From an uncultured Bacteriovoracaceae bacterium (lineage in GTDB: Bacteria > Bdellovibrionota > Bacteriovoracia > Bacteriovoracales > Bacteriovoracaceae): 64,000 nt of DNA. The position numbers were made by a program, and so were the translations under genes. Location: positions 1 to 64,000 of the forward strand of contig CALIJZ010000020.1 of assembly GCA_938017795.1 (NCBI GenBank), given 5' to 3'. Positions 35,084-43,862 of the stretch are shown piece after piece (within the stretch, counting starts at the first letter, position 1; each line of letters starts with the position of its first letter). The notes under the pieces are model-generated. The model saw nothing but the letters and a program-made list of their open reading frames with translations. It was not told the origin of the DNA and did not search any database.

Positions 35084-35502
35084 TCTACGATTTGTAAGTT
35101 AGTACAAACTCTTGCTTTGGAAACATTTTTCTTCCAATCATGCTCTGTATAAGAAAAAGTCGAAGGGAAATGACCAACAACTCCATTTTGAAGTTCAACA
35201 CTTAAAGCTAGTGCTCCAGAGTTTGTTCCTTTGAAATCTCTTAAAAAAGATTTTTCTACTGTAATTTCTCCGGTCAAGCTATCTAAAGAAGGCATATGAG
35301 TTAAAATAAATAATTCTTTATGACCTGGAATAGATACATAAATTTCTTCATTAATTGGGTTCTTGATTGCGTTTGTATAACTAGTAATATGAAAAGTTAT
35401 TTCACAATCGTTTCCAGATTTATCTAGACCGATATATTTACCCATTTTAAAGCCTGCAAAACTAGTCGTTGTACTCATTAATAACATTAAAAATAACTTC
35501 AT
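35080..35502 (-). CDS. Secreted protein, unknown
   Basis: 140 residues. Signal peptide MKLFLMLLMSTTTSFA; the mature chain is beta-rich with two Cys (DCEIT near the start, VCTN near the end) that could form one disulfide. A single-domain beta sandwich is likely. GGGAG precedes the ATG. No family recognised. The 224 bases to the next gene hold no evident ORF. Confidence 0.55.
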   Translation of the reverse strand: MKLFLMLLMSTTTSFAGFKMGKYIGLDKSGNDCEITFHITSYTNAIKNPINEEIYVSIPGHKELFILTHMPSLDSLTGEITVEKSFLRDFKGTNSGALALSVELQNGVVGHFPSTFSYTEHDWKKNVSKARVCTNLQIVD

Positions 35503-35726
35503 AATTTCTCCCTTGAATTGTTGATAACTTATTAAAAATCACTTAAATCAATAAATTCGTCAAATGTAAGAATTACTAAGAGAGTATTTCAGAATACAGT
35601 AATGACAATTATTGCGAACTCAATTTAAAGAGGTTTAGCTTAAATAAAAAACATAAATCATTTTATTTTACCTAGATATGAAGTAAAATATAGTCAGACT
35701 TGATCTTTTAGACAGGTACTAAATTT

Positions 35727-36428
35727 ATGAAATACTTAATTATTGGCAATGGGGCATTGGCCCAAAACATTTCTTTTTATTTTTCTTCTATAGAGATGGA
35801 TCTTATTCATTGGAATAAAGACTCTTTGCTTAAATTATCAGAAGTTTCCAAACCTGCAGAGATCGTTTTTTTGGCCATCTCCACATCTTCTTTGGAAGGT
35901 ATCTTTAATCAGTATCCATCTTTGAAATCAAAAAAGTGTTTTCATTTCTCTGGTAGTTTCTATTCAAAAGAAATCTTTGGAATGCATCCCTTGATGAGCT
36001 TTCCTAAAAATAAAACTTTAGATCTAAATACTTTGTACTCTATGAGCTTTGGAATTGATTTTTCTGCGAGCAAATTCAAGAAGTTCTTCCCTGAGATTAA
36101 GAACTCTTTGTTTGAAATAGATCCTGAAGAAAAAATTTATTATCATTTCTTATGCGTGATGAGTGGAAATTTCACCAAGTATCTATGGGAATTTGCAAAA
36201 AGAGAGTTTCAAGACAAATTTGGAGATTCTAAACATCTTGAAGAGTATTTAAAGAGAACTACGACTGAAATTCTAGACTCAAATAGAAACTTTACTGGTC
36301 CATTAGAAAGACAAGAAGGTGAATTGATACAAGAATACCAAGAGTCTTTTAAAATAAATCAAAATTTAAAAAAATTACTTCAGTCTTTTAAAGATTTTAG
36401 AAAAGAGGAATTCGATGAAATATGTTAA
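35727..36428 (+). CDS. DUF2520-type Rossmann oxidoreductase, candidate ketopantoate reductase
   Basis: 233 residues. The N-terminal Rossmann start is YLIIGNGALAQN (Gly7, Gly9). HFSGSF (73-78) and HPLMSF (87-92) match the Rossmann-like/DUF2520 family, and the C-terminal helical domain carries FTGPLER (189-195), corresponding to the family's TGPxxRGD. It heads the CoA operon and overlaps panB by 14 bases. ApbA/PanE is absent there although every other step to 4'-phosphopantetheine is encoded. I infer NADPH-dependent reduction of 2-dehydropantoate to pantoate; an oxidoreductase of other purpose is the alternative. Confidence 0.65.
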   Translation: MKYLIIGNGALAQNISFYFSSIEMDLIHWNKDSLLKLSEVSKPAEIVFLAISTSSLEGIFNQYPSLKSKKCFHFSGSFYSKEIFGMHPLMSFPKNKTLDLNTLYSMSFGIDFSASKFKKFFPEIKNSLFEIDPEEKIYYHFLCVMSGNFTKYLWEFAKREFQDKFGDSKHLEEYLKRTTTEILDSNRNFTGPLERQEGELIQEYQESFKINQNLKKLLQSFKDFRKEEFDEIC

Positions 36429-37194
36429 GAACTTCAAAAGAAATGATAAGAAATTATCGATGGTAACTTGCTATGATTATACCTTTGCAAAACTAATTAA
36501 CCAAACCGAAGTCGATTGTATCTTAGTAGGAGATAGTCTTGGTATGGTTGTTTATGGACATGAAAATACACTTAGCGTTACTACTGAAATGATGAAACTT
36601 CATACAGAAGCAGTTAAAAGAGGTTGTCCTGACAAAATTATTATTTCTGATATGCCATTTTTATCAACAAGAAAAGGAATTCCTTATGCTATGGAGGTAG
36701 CTCATCAATTAATGAGTGCTGGAAGTTCTGGAATCAAAGTAGAAGGTGTAATAGGGCAAGAGCAAGTTATTTCCTCACTAGTACAATCCGGAATCCCAGT
36801 GATGGGTCATCTCGGGTTGACTCCACAATATTATCAATCTCTAGGAGGGTTTAGAGTACAAGGTAGAGATAAGAAAAGTTTTGAAGAGATTATTCATCAA
36901 GCACTAGTTCTAGAAGATCTCGGAGTGTTTTCTATTGTTCTAGAATGTGTTCCGAATTCTCTGGCAAAACAAATTCAAGAAAAACTCTCAATCCCCATTA
37001 TTGGAATTGGTGCAGGAGTAGATGTTGATGGGCAAGTCTTAGTTCTTCATGACCTATTGGGTTTAAGTTCTGATCAATTCAAATTTGTCAGAGATTTTTC
37101 AAGTCTTAATTCGAAAGTCATTGAAGGGATTAATTCTTATGTAAAAGAGGTTAATCAAAAAAGCTTTCCTAATTTAGAAGAGAGCTTTCAATGA
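36415..37194 (+). CDS. panB: 3-methyl-2-oxobutanoate hydroxymethyltransferase
   Basis: 259 residues, TIM barrel. Conserved blocks: TCYDYTFAKL, VGDSLGMVVYGHENT (Mg2+ Asp), VKVEG-like IKVEGV, MGHLGLTPQ and GIGAGVDVDGQVLVLHDLLG. It makes ketopantoate from 2-oxoisovalerate with methylene-THF. It overlaps the genes on both sides (14 bases and 4 bases). Confidence 0.97.
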   Translation: MKYVKNFKRNDKKLSMVTCYDYTFAKLINQTEVDCILVGDSLGMVVYGHENTLSVTTEMMKLHTEAVKRGCPDKIIISDMPFLSTRKGIPYAMEVAHQLMSAGSSGIKVEGVIGQEQVISSLVQSGIPVMGHLGLTPQYYQSLGGFRVQGRDKKSFEEIIHQALVLEDLGVFSIVLECVPNSLAKQIQEKLSIPIIGIGAGVDVDGQVLVLHDLLGLSSDQFKFVRDFSSLNSKVIEGINSYVKEVNQKSFPNLEESFQ

Positions 37195-37946
37195 AAGTTC
37201 TTAAATCAATAAAAGAATTTAAGTCATGGCGAGATCAAAGAAGTTCTTTAGATATTGGATTTGTTCCAACTTTAGGAGGTCTTCATGATGGTCACCTCAG
37301 TTTAATAAAAGAAAGTATAAATGAAAATAAGATAACGGTTGTTTCAATTTTTTTAAATCCAACTCAATTTAATAATGAATCAGACTTAGAAACTTATCCA
37401 AGTTCATTGCCCGAGGATTTATCAACTTTGGAGAGTTTAGATGTTGATCTTGTTTTTACACCTTCAAGAGAAGATATTTATCCTAATGGCTATAATTACA
37501 AAGTATTAGAGCTCAAGAATTCACTAGTCCTAGAAGGAAAGTTCCGACCAGGGCATTTTGATGGAGTATTAACTGTTGTGATGAAGCTTCTAAATATAGT
37601 TCGACCAGGTAATGCATATTTTGGAAAAAAAGATTACCAGCAATACATTTTAATAAAAGAGATGGTTAAAGATTTTTTTATGGATATGAATATTATTGCA
37701 CTTGAAACTATTAGAGAAACTTCCGGACTTGCAATGAGCTCTCGAAACAAGAGACTCAGTAAACAAGGTAAAGAAAGAGCATCTTATATTTATAAGACCT
37801 TATCTCAAGCAAGTAGTGATGAAGAGGCAAGAAATCAACTTGAGTCACTTGGTCTTAATGTTGAATATATTACATCTTGGATGGGAAGAAGGTTTGGAGC
37901 TGTTGAGATTGAAGAAGTGAGGTTAATTGATAATGTCGAAATTTAA
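37191..37946 (+). CDS. panC: Pantothenate synthetase
   Basis: 251 residues, a little shorter than usual because of a short C-terminal domain. TLGGLHDGHLSLI contains the HxGH nucleotidyl-transferase motif. FLNPTQF, GKFRPGHFDGV, FGKKDYQQY and the KMSKS-like SSRNKRLS follow. It joins pantoate and beta-alanine with ATP. Its 4-base overlap with panB and 14-base overlap with coaC show coupling. Confidence 0.95.
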   Translation: MKVLKSIKEFKSWRDQRSSLDIGFVPTLGGLHDGHLSLIKESINENKITVVSIFLNPTQFNNESDLETYPSSLPEDLSTLESLDVDLVFTPSREDIYPNGYNYKVLELKNSLVLEGKFRPGHFDGVLTVVMKLLNIVRPGNAYFGKKDYQQYILIKEMVKDFFMDMNIIALETIRETSGLAMSSRNKRLSKQGKERASYIYKTLSQASSDEEARNQLESLGLNVEYITSWMGRRFGAVEIEEVRLIDNVEI

Positions 37947-38496
37947 AAAAGTTTTAGTAGTTATGACTGGATCAGTCTCTGTTTATAAAGCGATTGATTT
38001 ACTATCTAATTTTAAGAAGCAAGGAATTTATTGTGACGTCATTATGACTGAAAATTCTAAGAAGTTTATTGGTGAAGCTTTAGTTGAAGCGATGACTGAT
38101 AGAGCTCCTTTGGTCGATATTTTTGATCGTACTAAAATGATGGATCATATTTATTTAACGAGAAATTACGATTTATTTTTAGTTTACCCTGCAAGTGCTG
38201 ATTTTATAGCTAGAATTGCTAATGGAAGAGCAGATTGTCTTGGAAGTGCCACCTTGTTGGCGTTAAATTACAAGTCACCTTTATGGATTGCTCCTTCTAT
38301 GAATCCTTCAATGTATGAAAATCCTGCAACTAGAGAAAATATCAAAAAACTTGAATCTTGGGGAGCCAAAATGTTAGGTCCTAATATTGGATCAGTTGCC
38401 TGTGGTGATACTGGTAAAGGAAGACTCTTTGAACCTTTTGAAGTAATGGAGAAAATACAGATTGAACAAAATATTGATCATCTCGGGACCAACTAG
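37933..38496 (+). CDS. coaC: Phosphopantothenoylcysteine decarboxylase (separate CoaC)
   Basis: 187 residues from ATG at 37933 (a TTG two codons earlier is possible). Flavodoxin-like HFCD domain: MTGSVSVYKAID, the PASADFIARIANGRADCLGS block, PSMNPSMYENPAT and the active-site Cys in SVACGDTGKGR. It decarboxylates 4'-phosphopantothenoyl-cysteine. CoaC and CoaB are usually one protein; here they are separate, with the coaB start 35 bases inside this gene in the +1 frame. Confidence 0.92.
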   Translation: MSKFKKVLVVMTGSVSVYKAIDLLSNFKKQGIYCDVIMTENSKKFIGEALVEAMTDRAPLVDIFDRTKMMDHIYLTRNYDLFLVYPASADFIARIANGRADCLGSATLLALNYKSPLWIAPSMNPSMYENPATRENIKKLESWGAKMLGPNIGSVACGDTGKGRLFEPFEVMEKIQIEQNIDHLGTN

Positions 38497-39124
38497 AGAA
38501 TATATAGATAATATTAGATTTATATCTAATATTAGTAGCGGTAAAACTGGAAGCTTTTTAGCAGATTTTTTTGCAGAGCAAGATTATGAAGTAAGTCAGC
38601 TTTATGGATTAAATTCGATACATTCAAAAATAGCAAAGAATTATTCCTTCACTGATTTTCAAGATCTACGAGAGAAAATTCAAGATATCTTAGGTCAATC
38701 AAATTATGATTTAGTAATTATGTGTGCGGCGGTAAGTGATTATACCCCTAGCAGTGCCATCGTTGATGGAAAAAACTTTTCAATTAAAGAGTTTGATAAA
38801 ATTCCATCTGGTAAAGACTTTGAGTTAAAATTTAAGAAAAATCCTAAGTTAATTCAGCTGCTTAAAGAGTTTTCTCAAAACAAAGAAATTAAAGTTGTAG
38901 GTTTTAAATTAACGAGTAATGCTAGTGAAGTTGAAGCTCAGGAGGCAGTTAGAAAGTTGTTTCTTGATGGGCATGTTGATTATGTTGTTCATAATGATTT
39001 ATCAGACATTTCAAATGAAAATCATATGGGGAGAATATTTGATCGGGATAAAATGAAATGTGTTTTTGAGAGTAAAATCGCGATGGCTAAAAATTTATTA
39101 AAATTATGGGAGAAGCAAAAATGA
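38462..39124 (+). CDS. coaB: Phosphopantothenate-cysteine ligase (separate CoaB)
   Basis: 220 residues. ILIISGPTREYID...ISNISSGKTG is the CoaB N-terminus; MCAAVSDYTPS and a final nucleotide-binding segment (VGFKLTSN) follow. It couples 4'-phosphopantothenate to cysteine using a nucleotide triphosphate. TTG start with GGAG about 10 bases upstream. The overlap with coaC and the lack of a linker suggest a former fusion split into two genes, or an assembly frameshift. Confidence 0.92.
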   Translation: MNKILIISGPTREYIDNIRFISNISSGKTGSFLADFFAEQDYEVSQLYGLNSIHSKIAKNYSFTDFQDLREKIQDILGQSNYDLVIMCAAVSDYTPSSAIVDGKNFSIKEFDKIPSGKDFELKFKKNPKLIQLLKEFSQNKEIKVVGFKLTSNASEVEAQEAVRKLFLDGHVDYVVHNDLSDISNENHMGRIFDRDKMKCVFESKIAMAKNLLKLWEKQK

Positions 39125-39888
39125 TACTTTGTTTAGATGTCGGGAATACCCAAATGTATGGTGGAGCTTATGATGGTGATAAGTTTTTATTTTCTTTTCG
39201 TAAAAAAGGGGTTGATGGTCTATCTAGTGATGAACTTGCACTTTTTTTAGGTAATATTTTAAGAGAACAAAAGCTTGATCCTAAAACGATTACTGCAGTT
39301 GGCTTTTGTTCTGTAGTACCAGCAGTCATTCACTCTTTAAAAAATGCCGTACGAAAATACTTAAACATAGAGCCCATTACTCTTGGTCCAGGGATGAAAA
39401 CTGGACTTAAGATCAAGTATAAAAACCCACTTGAAGTAGGAGCCGATAGGATTGCAAATGCCATGGGAGCAAATGTTTTATTTGGAGATAGAAATAAAAT
39501 TATTGTTGATTTAGGAACTGCTACAACGTTTTGTTTAGTTAATGAGAAAAACGAGTATCTTGGTGGAGCTATTGCTCCGGGACCCAGGATCTCTATGGAA
39601 GTTTTAGAAGAAAAAACCGCGATGCTACCTTCGGTTGAAATTATTAAGCCATTTAATAGTTTAGGACAGACAACTATAGAGTCCATTCAATCAGGAATTT
39701 ATTTTTCACAATTAGGCTTAATAAAAGAATTGGTTGCTAGATACAAATTAGAAGTTTTTAACGATCAGGCAATTATTATTGGAACAGGCGGTTTTTCCTC
39801 TATGTTCAAGGGAGAAGATATTTTTGATGAAATTGTTCCGGATTTGGTATTAAAAGGACTTTTAAGTTTTATTTCAAAAAATATATAA
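39121..39888 (+). CDS. coaX: Type III pantothenate kinase
   Basis: 255 residues from ATG at 39121 (GGAGAAG just upstream; it overlaps the coaB stop as ATGA). Acetate-kinase-like fold: LCLDVGNTQMYGG, GADRIANAMG, VDLGTATTFCLV and GGAIAPGPRIS. It phosphorylates pantothenate, the first committed CoA step. Type III enzymes are not feedback-inhibited by CoA. Confidence 0.96.
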   Translation: MILCLDVGNTQMYGGAYDGDKFLFSFRKKGVDGLSSDELALFLGNILREQKLDPKTITAVGFCSVVPAVIHSLKNAVRKYLNIEPITLGPGMKTGLKIKYKNPLEVGADRIANAMGANVLFGDRNKIIVDLGTATTFCLVNEKNEYLGGAIAPGPRISMEVLEEKTAMLPSVEIIKPFNSLGQTTIESIQSGIYFSQLGLIKELVARYKLEVFNDQAIIIGTGGFSSMFKGEDIFDEIVPDLVLKGLLSFISKNI

Positions 39889-39897
39889 AGGAAAGTT

Positions 39898-40248
39898 ATG
39901 GCAATATTAGAAATGTTAAGAGGTAAAATTCACAGAGCAACAGTTACAGATGCTAATCTAAATTATGAAGGATCAGTTTCAATTGATCCCAAGCTTTATA
40001 AAGCTGCAGGGCTTAAGTTAAATCAAAAGGTGGATATCGTTAATGTTAATAACGGACAAAGGCTATCGACCTATATCATTAATGGAAAAGATGGTGAGAT
40101 CTGCCTAAATGGAGCTGCTGCTAGAAAAGCCGAAATTGGTGATAAAGTCATTATTATTGGTTATCACACTATGGAAGAAACTGAGGCAGATGGATATTCA
40201 CCACTGCTTGTAATGGTTGATGAGAATAATAAGAGAATCAATTCATAA
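39898..40248 (+). CDS. panD: Aspartate 1-decarboxylase
   Basis: 116 residues. YEGSVSID contains the Gly25-Ser26 self-cleavage site that creates the pyruvoyl cofactor. [19 protein letters not shown] and [19 protein letters not shown] are family hallmarks. It makes beta-alanine for PanC. AAAGGAAAG precedes the ATG after a 9-base gap to coaX. Last gene of the CoA operon. Confidence 0.97.
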   Translation: MAILEMLRGKIHRATVTDANLNYEGSVSIDPKLYKAAGLKLNQKVDIVNVNNGQRLSTYIINGKDGEICLNGAAARKAEIGDKVIIIGYHTMEETEADGYSPLLVMVDENNKRINS

Positions 40249-40285
40249 GAAAATTTTGATATACTAAAAGTCTAGACTCAATCTT

Positions 40286-40294
40286 TGATATAAT
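40286..40294 (+). promoter_or_regulatory. Extended -10 box placing transcription start at the ATG
   Basis: TGATATAAT (extended -10 TGnTATAAT) ends 8 bases before the ATG at 40303 and no Shine-Dalgarno lies between. Transcription would begin at or next to the start codon, giving a leaderless mRNA for the Fic/ART gene. No convincing -35. Confidence 0.5.
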
Positions 40295-40302
40295 TAGTCA
40301 TA

Positions 40303-42489
40303 ATGAAAGCCAGTTTATATTTCTTGATTCTTACTATTTTACTTAGTTGTTCGAGTCTTCAAAAAAATCGATCTATTGCTAGAGATGAGTCTGCTTATTG
40401 TGATCAATATCTATCAAGGATCGTTAATGAAAATCATACAGATAATTTCGTAGAGCTTAAAAGAACATTTTCAAATTTTTCAGAAATTGAAAAAGAGCAA
40501 GTTCTAGCTAATATGGATGCGATTTATTATATAGATTTTGATGATCAATTATCGCAGATTCATAAATTTTTAGTTGATGATAGAAGCGTTGCTGATGTTG
40601 ATCTTTCAACCTTGTATAACTTAAATTCATCTAGTAATAGGGTGAAGAAATTTTTTAATAAAATATTTGGTTGGAAAGAAAAGTCTACCTTGTTTGGTAA
40701 CTTTCAAGAAGTTAAACACTATCTTAATAGTGTAGATGCTTCGCCTAAAATAGAAGTTTTATTAAAGTCTCATGAACTTATGATGAAAGGACAGGATGGT
40801 GCTGGCCCCGGTCAATTAAGAGATATACCAGTCATAGGGAATGTTCCTAAATCAAGATCAATTTCAGAAATAGTTGTAAAAGAAATTAACAAAAACCCTT
40901 ATCTTTATTTCAAAGAACAAAGCAAAGACGGTGATAAATCGATAGGGTTTATTCAATATCCCGATGCTGAGTCTATTCAAGCAAAAACGTTAAATCTTTT
41001 AAGTGCCAAACATCAAGACTTGGTTAAAAGTATCCAAGCTTTTCAGGCCAATAAAATTGGTGATAAAAAAATTCTTACAAGAAAATTAGTCAATGCATTA
41101 GTTGAGGATTTATTAGAGTGGTTTGTTTTAAAACGTAATCAAATTGGACCTCTTGAAGCTTCAGAGGATATTAAGGGATTTATTACTCTTGTTGCCAAGT
41201 TTCAAAGAAACCTTGTTTCGATTCATCCATTTCGAGATGGTAATGGAAGAACAATTCGAGAATTTGCCCTAAATAATCAATTATTAAAAGTAGGACTTCC
41301 ACCAAGCCGATTATTAAATCCATCTAATGATTTATATTTTTCAGAAGCAAAATGGATTGAAGAAATTCAATTTGGGATGATCAACTCTAGAGAAATAATT
41401 CTAGATTTTAAAAAACGTCAAGACCTTGGTCTAAAGTTAAGCAATTCATCTGAATGGATTTTGCCTAAGCTAGTAAGAGAATTAAAAATTGATTTAAAGA
41501 AGCAAGGTTCAATAAAGATTTCAGAAGATTATAAAAATATTCTAATTGATAAAAAGCAATTCATTCCATTTTATCGTGAGTATTTAAAAGGTAAGCCTGG
41601 ATGGATAAATAATGCTCAAGTAGATATTAATACTGCTTATAAAGATTTAATAGAATCATTTATCGATTTTCAAAAAAAGCATAATTTAATTTATGATCAT
41701 AAAAAGTTTGGCATAGAGCATGTAAGGTTAAATTTTGCTGATAAAGATTTTCTTGATTGGTTTGGCAGACATTCTTTTTTAGATTTAAAAAAATTCCAAG
41801 CTAAAAGAGATCTTTGGTATTATGACAGGACAATTTGGCGAGGTCTTTCTTATCAAAGTAAAAGTTTTGGAGATGATGACATCGTTTCGATTTTTAAATC
41901 TCTCTCTCCTGGTCTTTTAACTAGTAATAATACTGCAGGTCTTAGCAAGAAGTCTCAAACAAGAATTCTTCAAGAAATTAAAAAAGATTTTAAAAGGTAT
42001 AATCAAGAGCTCTATAATGGAGACTTTGTTCAAATGGCTAGAGATCACTCAGAAGTTGGACCACAATATAGAACAAGTTATGGATACTCTACCTCTAAAA
42101 ATAGGACAGTGGCCAAAGCCTATGCGATGGGAGCGATGGTTATAGCTGACTATGGAAAGCATCATGATATAGAGCTGCAGAGGAAATTATCCGCAAGGGT
42201 GCTAGTAGGAATGAAACAATCTAAGAAAGATATAGATCTAACAAGGTTAAAACAATTATATCCTGAATTTTCTTATCAATATGGCCGTCAACAAGAAATT
42301 ATGGGTGTCGGTGGGGCTGACCCAGATTCTGTCGAAATTGTTCAGCTTATAGATGAAAATGGTGATGTTGAAATGAATTACTTTAGAGATCCTAGAGAAC
42401 CTTCACAAATATTAGTTTTTAAGGGAGAGTTTAACCCTTCTAAAGATGACTGGACTAATTATGAAGTTTTACAAGAACTTTCTATTTAG
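40303..42489 (+). CDS. Exported Fic-domain lipoprotein with a C-terminal ADP-ribosyltransferase-like domain
   Basis: 728 residues. The lipobox is LLSC (Cys16). A helical region to ~150 is followed by the Fic core: HELMMKG...GQLRDIPVIGN (157-180) and the full catalytic motif HPFRDGNGRTIR (308-319). Fic enzymes mostly transfer AMP to target hydroxyls. The last ~230 residues carry the three R-S-E marks of ADP-ribosyltransferases: Arg513 in WRGLSY, Ser-Thr-Ser 596-598 in GYSTSKNRTVAKAYA and Gln663/Glu665 in RQQEIMGVGG. No autoinhibitory (S/T)xxxE(G/N) helix is seen and no antitoxin gene is adjacent. Export suggests an effector acting outside the cytoplasm, perhaps on another cell. Confidence 0.75.
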   Translation: MKASLYFLILTILLSCSSLQKNRSIARDESAYCDQYLSRIVNENHTDNFVELKRTFSNFSEIEKEQVLANMDAIYYIDFDDQLSQIHKFLVDDRSVADVDLSTLYNLNSSSNRVKKFFNKIFGWKEKSTLFGNFQEVKHYLNSVDASPKIEVLLKSHELMMKGQDGAGPGQLRDIPVIGNVPKSRSISEIVVKEINKNPYLYFKEQSKDGDKSIGFIQYPDAESIQAKTLNLLSAKHQDLVKSIQAFQANKIGDKKILTRKLVNALVEDLLEWFVLKRNQIGPLEASEDIKGFITLVAKFQRNLVSIHPFRDGNGRTIREFALNNQLLKVGLPPSRLLNPSNDLYFSEAKWIEEIQFGMINSREIILDFKKRQDLGLKLSNSSEWILPKLVRELKIDLKKQGSIKISEDYKNILIDKKQFIPFYREYLKGKPGWINNAQVDINTAYKDLIESFIDFQKKHNLIYDHKKFGIEHVRLNFADKDFLDWFGRHSFLDLKKFQAKRDLWYYDRTIWRGLSYQSKSFGDDDIVSIFKSLSPGLLTSNNTAGLSKKSQTRILQEIKKDFKRYNQELYNGDFVQMARDHSEVGPQYRTSYGYSTSKNRTVAKAYAMGAMVIADYGKHHDIELQRKLSARVLVGMKQSKKDIDLTRLKQLYPEFSYQYGRQQEIMGVGGADPDSVEIVQLIDENGDVEMNYFRDPREPSQILVFKGEFNPSKDDWTNYEVLQELSI

Positions 42490-43288
42490 CAACATTCCAC
42501 CAAAGTGCATTTTGACCTGGTTGTAATATTATATGTTCCCATACTTTCGCATCATAATAATCATTTGCTTGAATAGGTGGAGGATTATTAGAAACTTCAT
42601 GAAAAGCTAAGTTTGATTGATGATAAACAACTCTTTTATCATTCTTTATGCTCACTACTTTTTGATCATATGGATCAAGGATATTTAAATCAACCACATG
42701 AAGAGTGATATATTCAGGAATTACTTTTTTAAAAGCATTAACTAAAGCTCCACTTCCAAAAGGCAACCATACTTCATTTATTAGAAATTTACTTTGAATA
42801 TAATCCCATTGTTCTTGAAGAGTTTCTGATAATATATTTATAAATTCCTCATCATGAAAACCAGTAGGAATAAGATGATTTCTTAAATTTGTATCAACAA
42901 ATTCCTTTGCTTCATATTCTGCTTGATCAAGAGAAGCACAAGTATATATTTGAGCCCCATATTCTTTTGCAATTGCAGAATTGTTATGAAGTTCATTATT
43001 TAAATCGTGAGTAGTAAAAATGGTGCATTTTAATCCTAAAACTTTACAACCATGAGCTAAAGAAATTTGAGAAAATCCACAAAAATGACTTAGATAAATA
43101 AAATGATTAAATCCTTTTTTTTGTAAGGATTGAAGGTAAGGAATGATAGCTCGTTGTTTAGTTCCTCCTGGAAGAACATCATCTCTGACAACAAAGAGTT
43201 TTTGATTTTCTTTAAATTCAATTGTGGAAATACTTACTCTTGGGGAATAAGGTAAATTGGTCGAAAAAGAACTTTCGGTGATATTCAT
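42482..43288 (-). CDS. Fold-type II PLP enzyme (D-cysteine desulfhydrase/ACC deaminase-like)
   Basis: 268 residues. VRDDVLPGGTKQRAI holds the probable PLP Lys. SHFCGFSQISLAHGCKVLGL replaces the usual GGxQSNHxR block, and LPFGSGALVNAF is the phosphate-binding loop. It is ~60 residues shorter than DcyD/ACC deaminase, with a trimmed C-terminus. Substrate unknown. AGGAG precedes the ATG; its 3' end overlaps the Fic gene by 8 bases. Confidence 0.6.
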   Translation of the reverse strand: MNITESSFSTNLPYSPRVSISTIEFKENQKLFVVRDDVLPGGTKQRAIIPYLQSLQKKGFNHFIYLSHFCGFSQISLAHGCKVLGLKCTIFTTHDLNNELHNNSAIAKEYGAQIYTCASLDQAEYEAKEFVDTNLRNHLIPTGFHDEEFINILSETLQEQWDYIQSKFLINEVWLPFGSGALVNAFKKVIPEYITLHVVDLNILDPYDQKVVSIKNDKRVVYHQSNLAFHEVSNNPPPIQANDYYDAKVWEHIILQPGQNALWWNVAK

Positions 43289-43349
43289 AATTAACTCCTA
43301 AGATACTTCTAAAGAATTAATGAATTTTTATCCTTAACAAATGTTAAAG

Positions 43350-43799
43350 TTAGAGTAATTTTTTCATTACAAAGTGTGCTCCAATATGATCAATTTCAAA
43401 TTCTTCTCCAATTGGAATAAAGCCTAATCCTTCATAAAAGCTCAATGCTGATACCCTCGCGTTACACCATATAAGAGAGAACTTATTTCTAGAGATAAGA
43501 CTAACTCCCTTTTTTATTAACATTGAAGCTAGACCTTGCTTTCTATAGAGCTCTTGAGTGGCCATTCCTCTGAGACGATATTGACGCTCCTCATTAAAAA
43601 GGGGGGAGCTCTGACTAATAAATGTTGCGATGGAGCATATTTGATTATCAGAATTCTGTATTGCTAAATGAATGGTTTCAGGGTGAGTATCCTCAGGGTA
43701 ATGAGAATTTTGAACTGGTAAGCCAGGTCTTAAAACTTTGGCCCGTAAAAAATGTAAGTTTTCCAAATTATTTGAATCTAACTGTATAACTTTGTACAT
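43350..43799 (-). CDS. GNAT-family N-acetyltransferase
   Basis: 149 residues. YRLRGMATQELYRKQGLASMLIKKGV is the acetyl-CoA-binding motif A (RxxGxA). LIWCNARVSALSFYEGLGF is the motif B strand-helix. Substrate unknown. No clear SD before the ATG. It is 61 bases upstream of the PLP gene on the same strand. Confidence 0.85.
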   Translation of the reverse strand: MYKVIQLDSNNLENLHFLRAKVLRPGLPVQNSHYPEDTHPETIHLAIQNSDNQICSIATFISQSSPLFNEERQYRLRGMATQELYRKQGLASMLIKKGVSLISRNKFSLIWCNARVSALSFYEGLGFIPIGEEFEIDHIGAHFVMKKLL

Positions 43800-43850
43800 T
43801 TTTTAATATTTATCAGATGCTAGGGGGTTCTTAAAGTTTAAAAATTTTCA

Positions 43851-43856
43851 TATAGT
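43851..43856 (+). promoter_or_regulatory. -10 box adjacent to the murA start
   Basis: TATAGT ends 6 bases before the murA ATG at 43863, with no Shine-Dalgarno between. This geometry predicts a transcript starting at the ATG (leaderless). The best -35 match at 17 bases, TTCTTA, is weak. Confidence 0.4.
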
Positions 43857-43862
43857 GTCTCT

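Noticed and set aside
40303-42489. Fic toxin of a toxin-antitoxin pair
   Set aside because: No small antitoxin gene adjoins it, it has a lipoprotein signal and is far longer than Doc/VbhT-type toxins.
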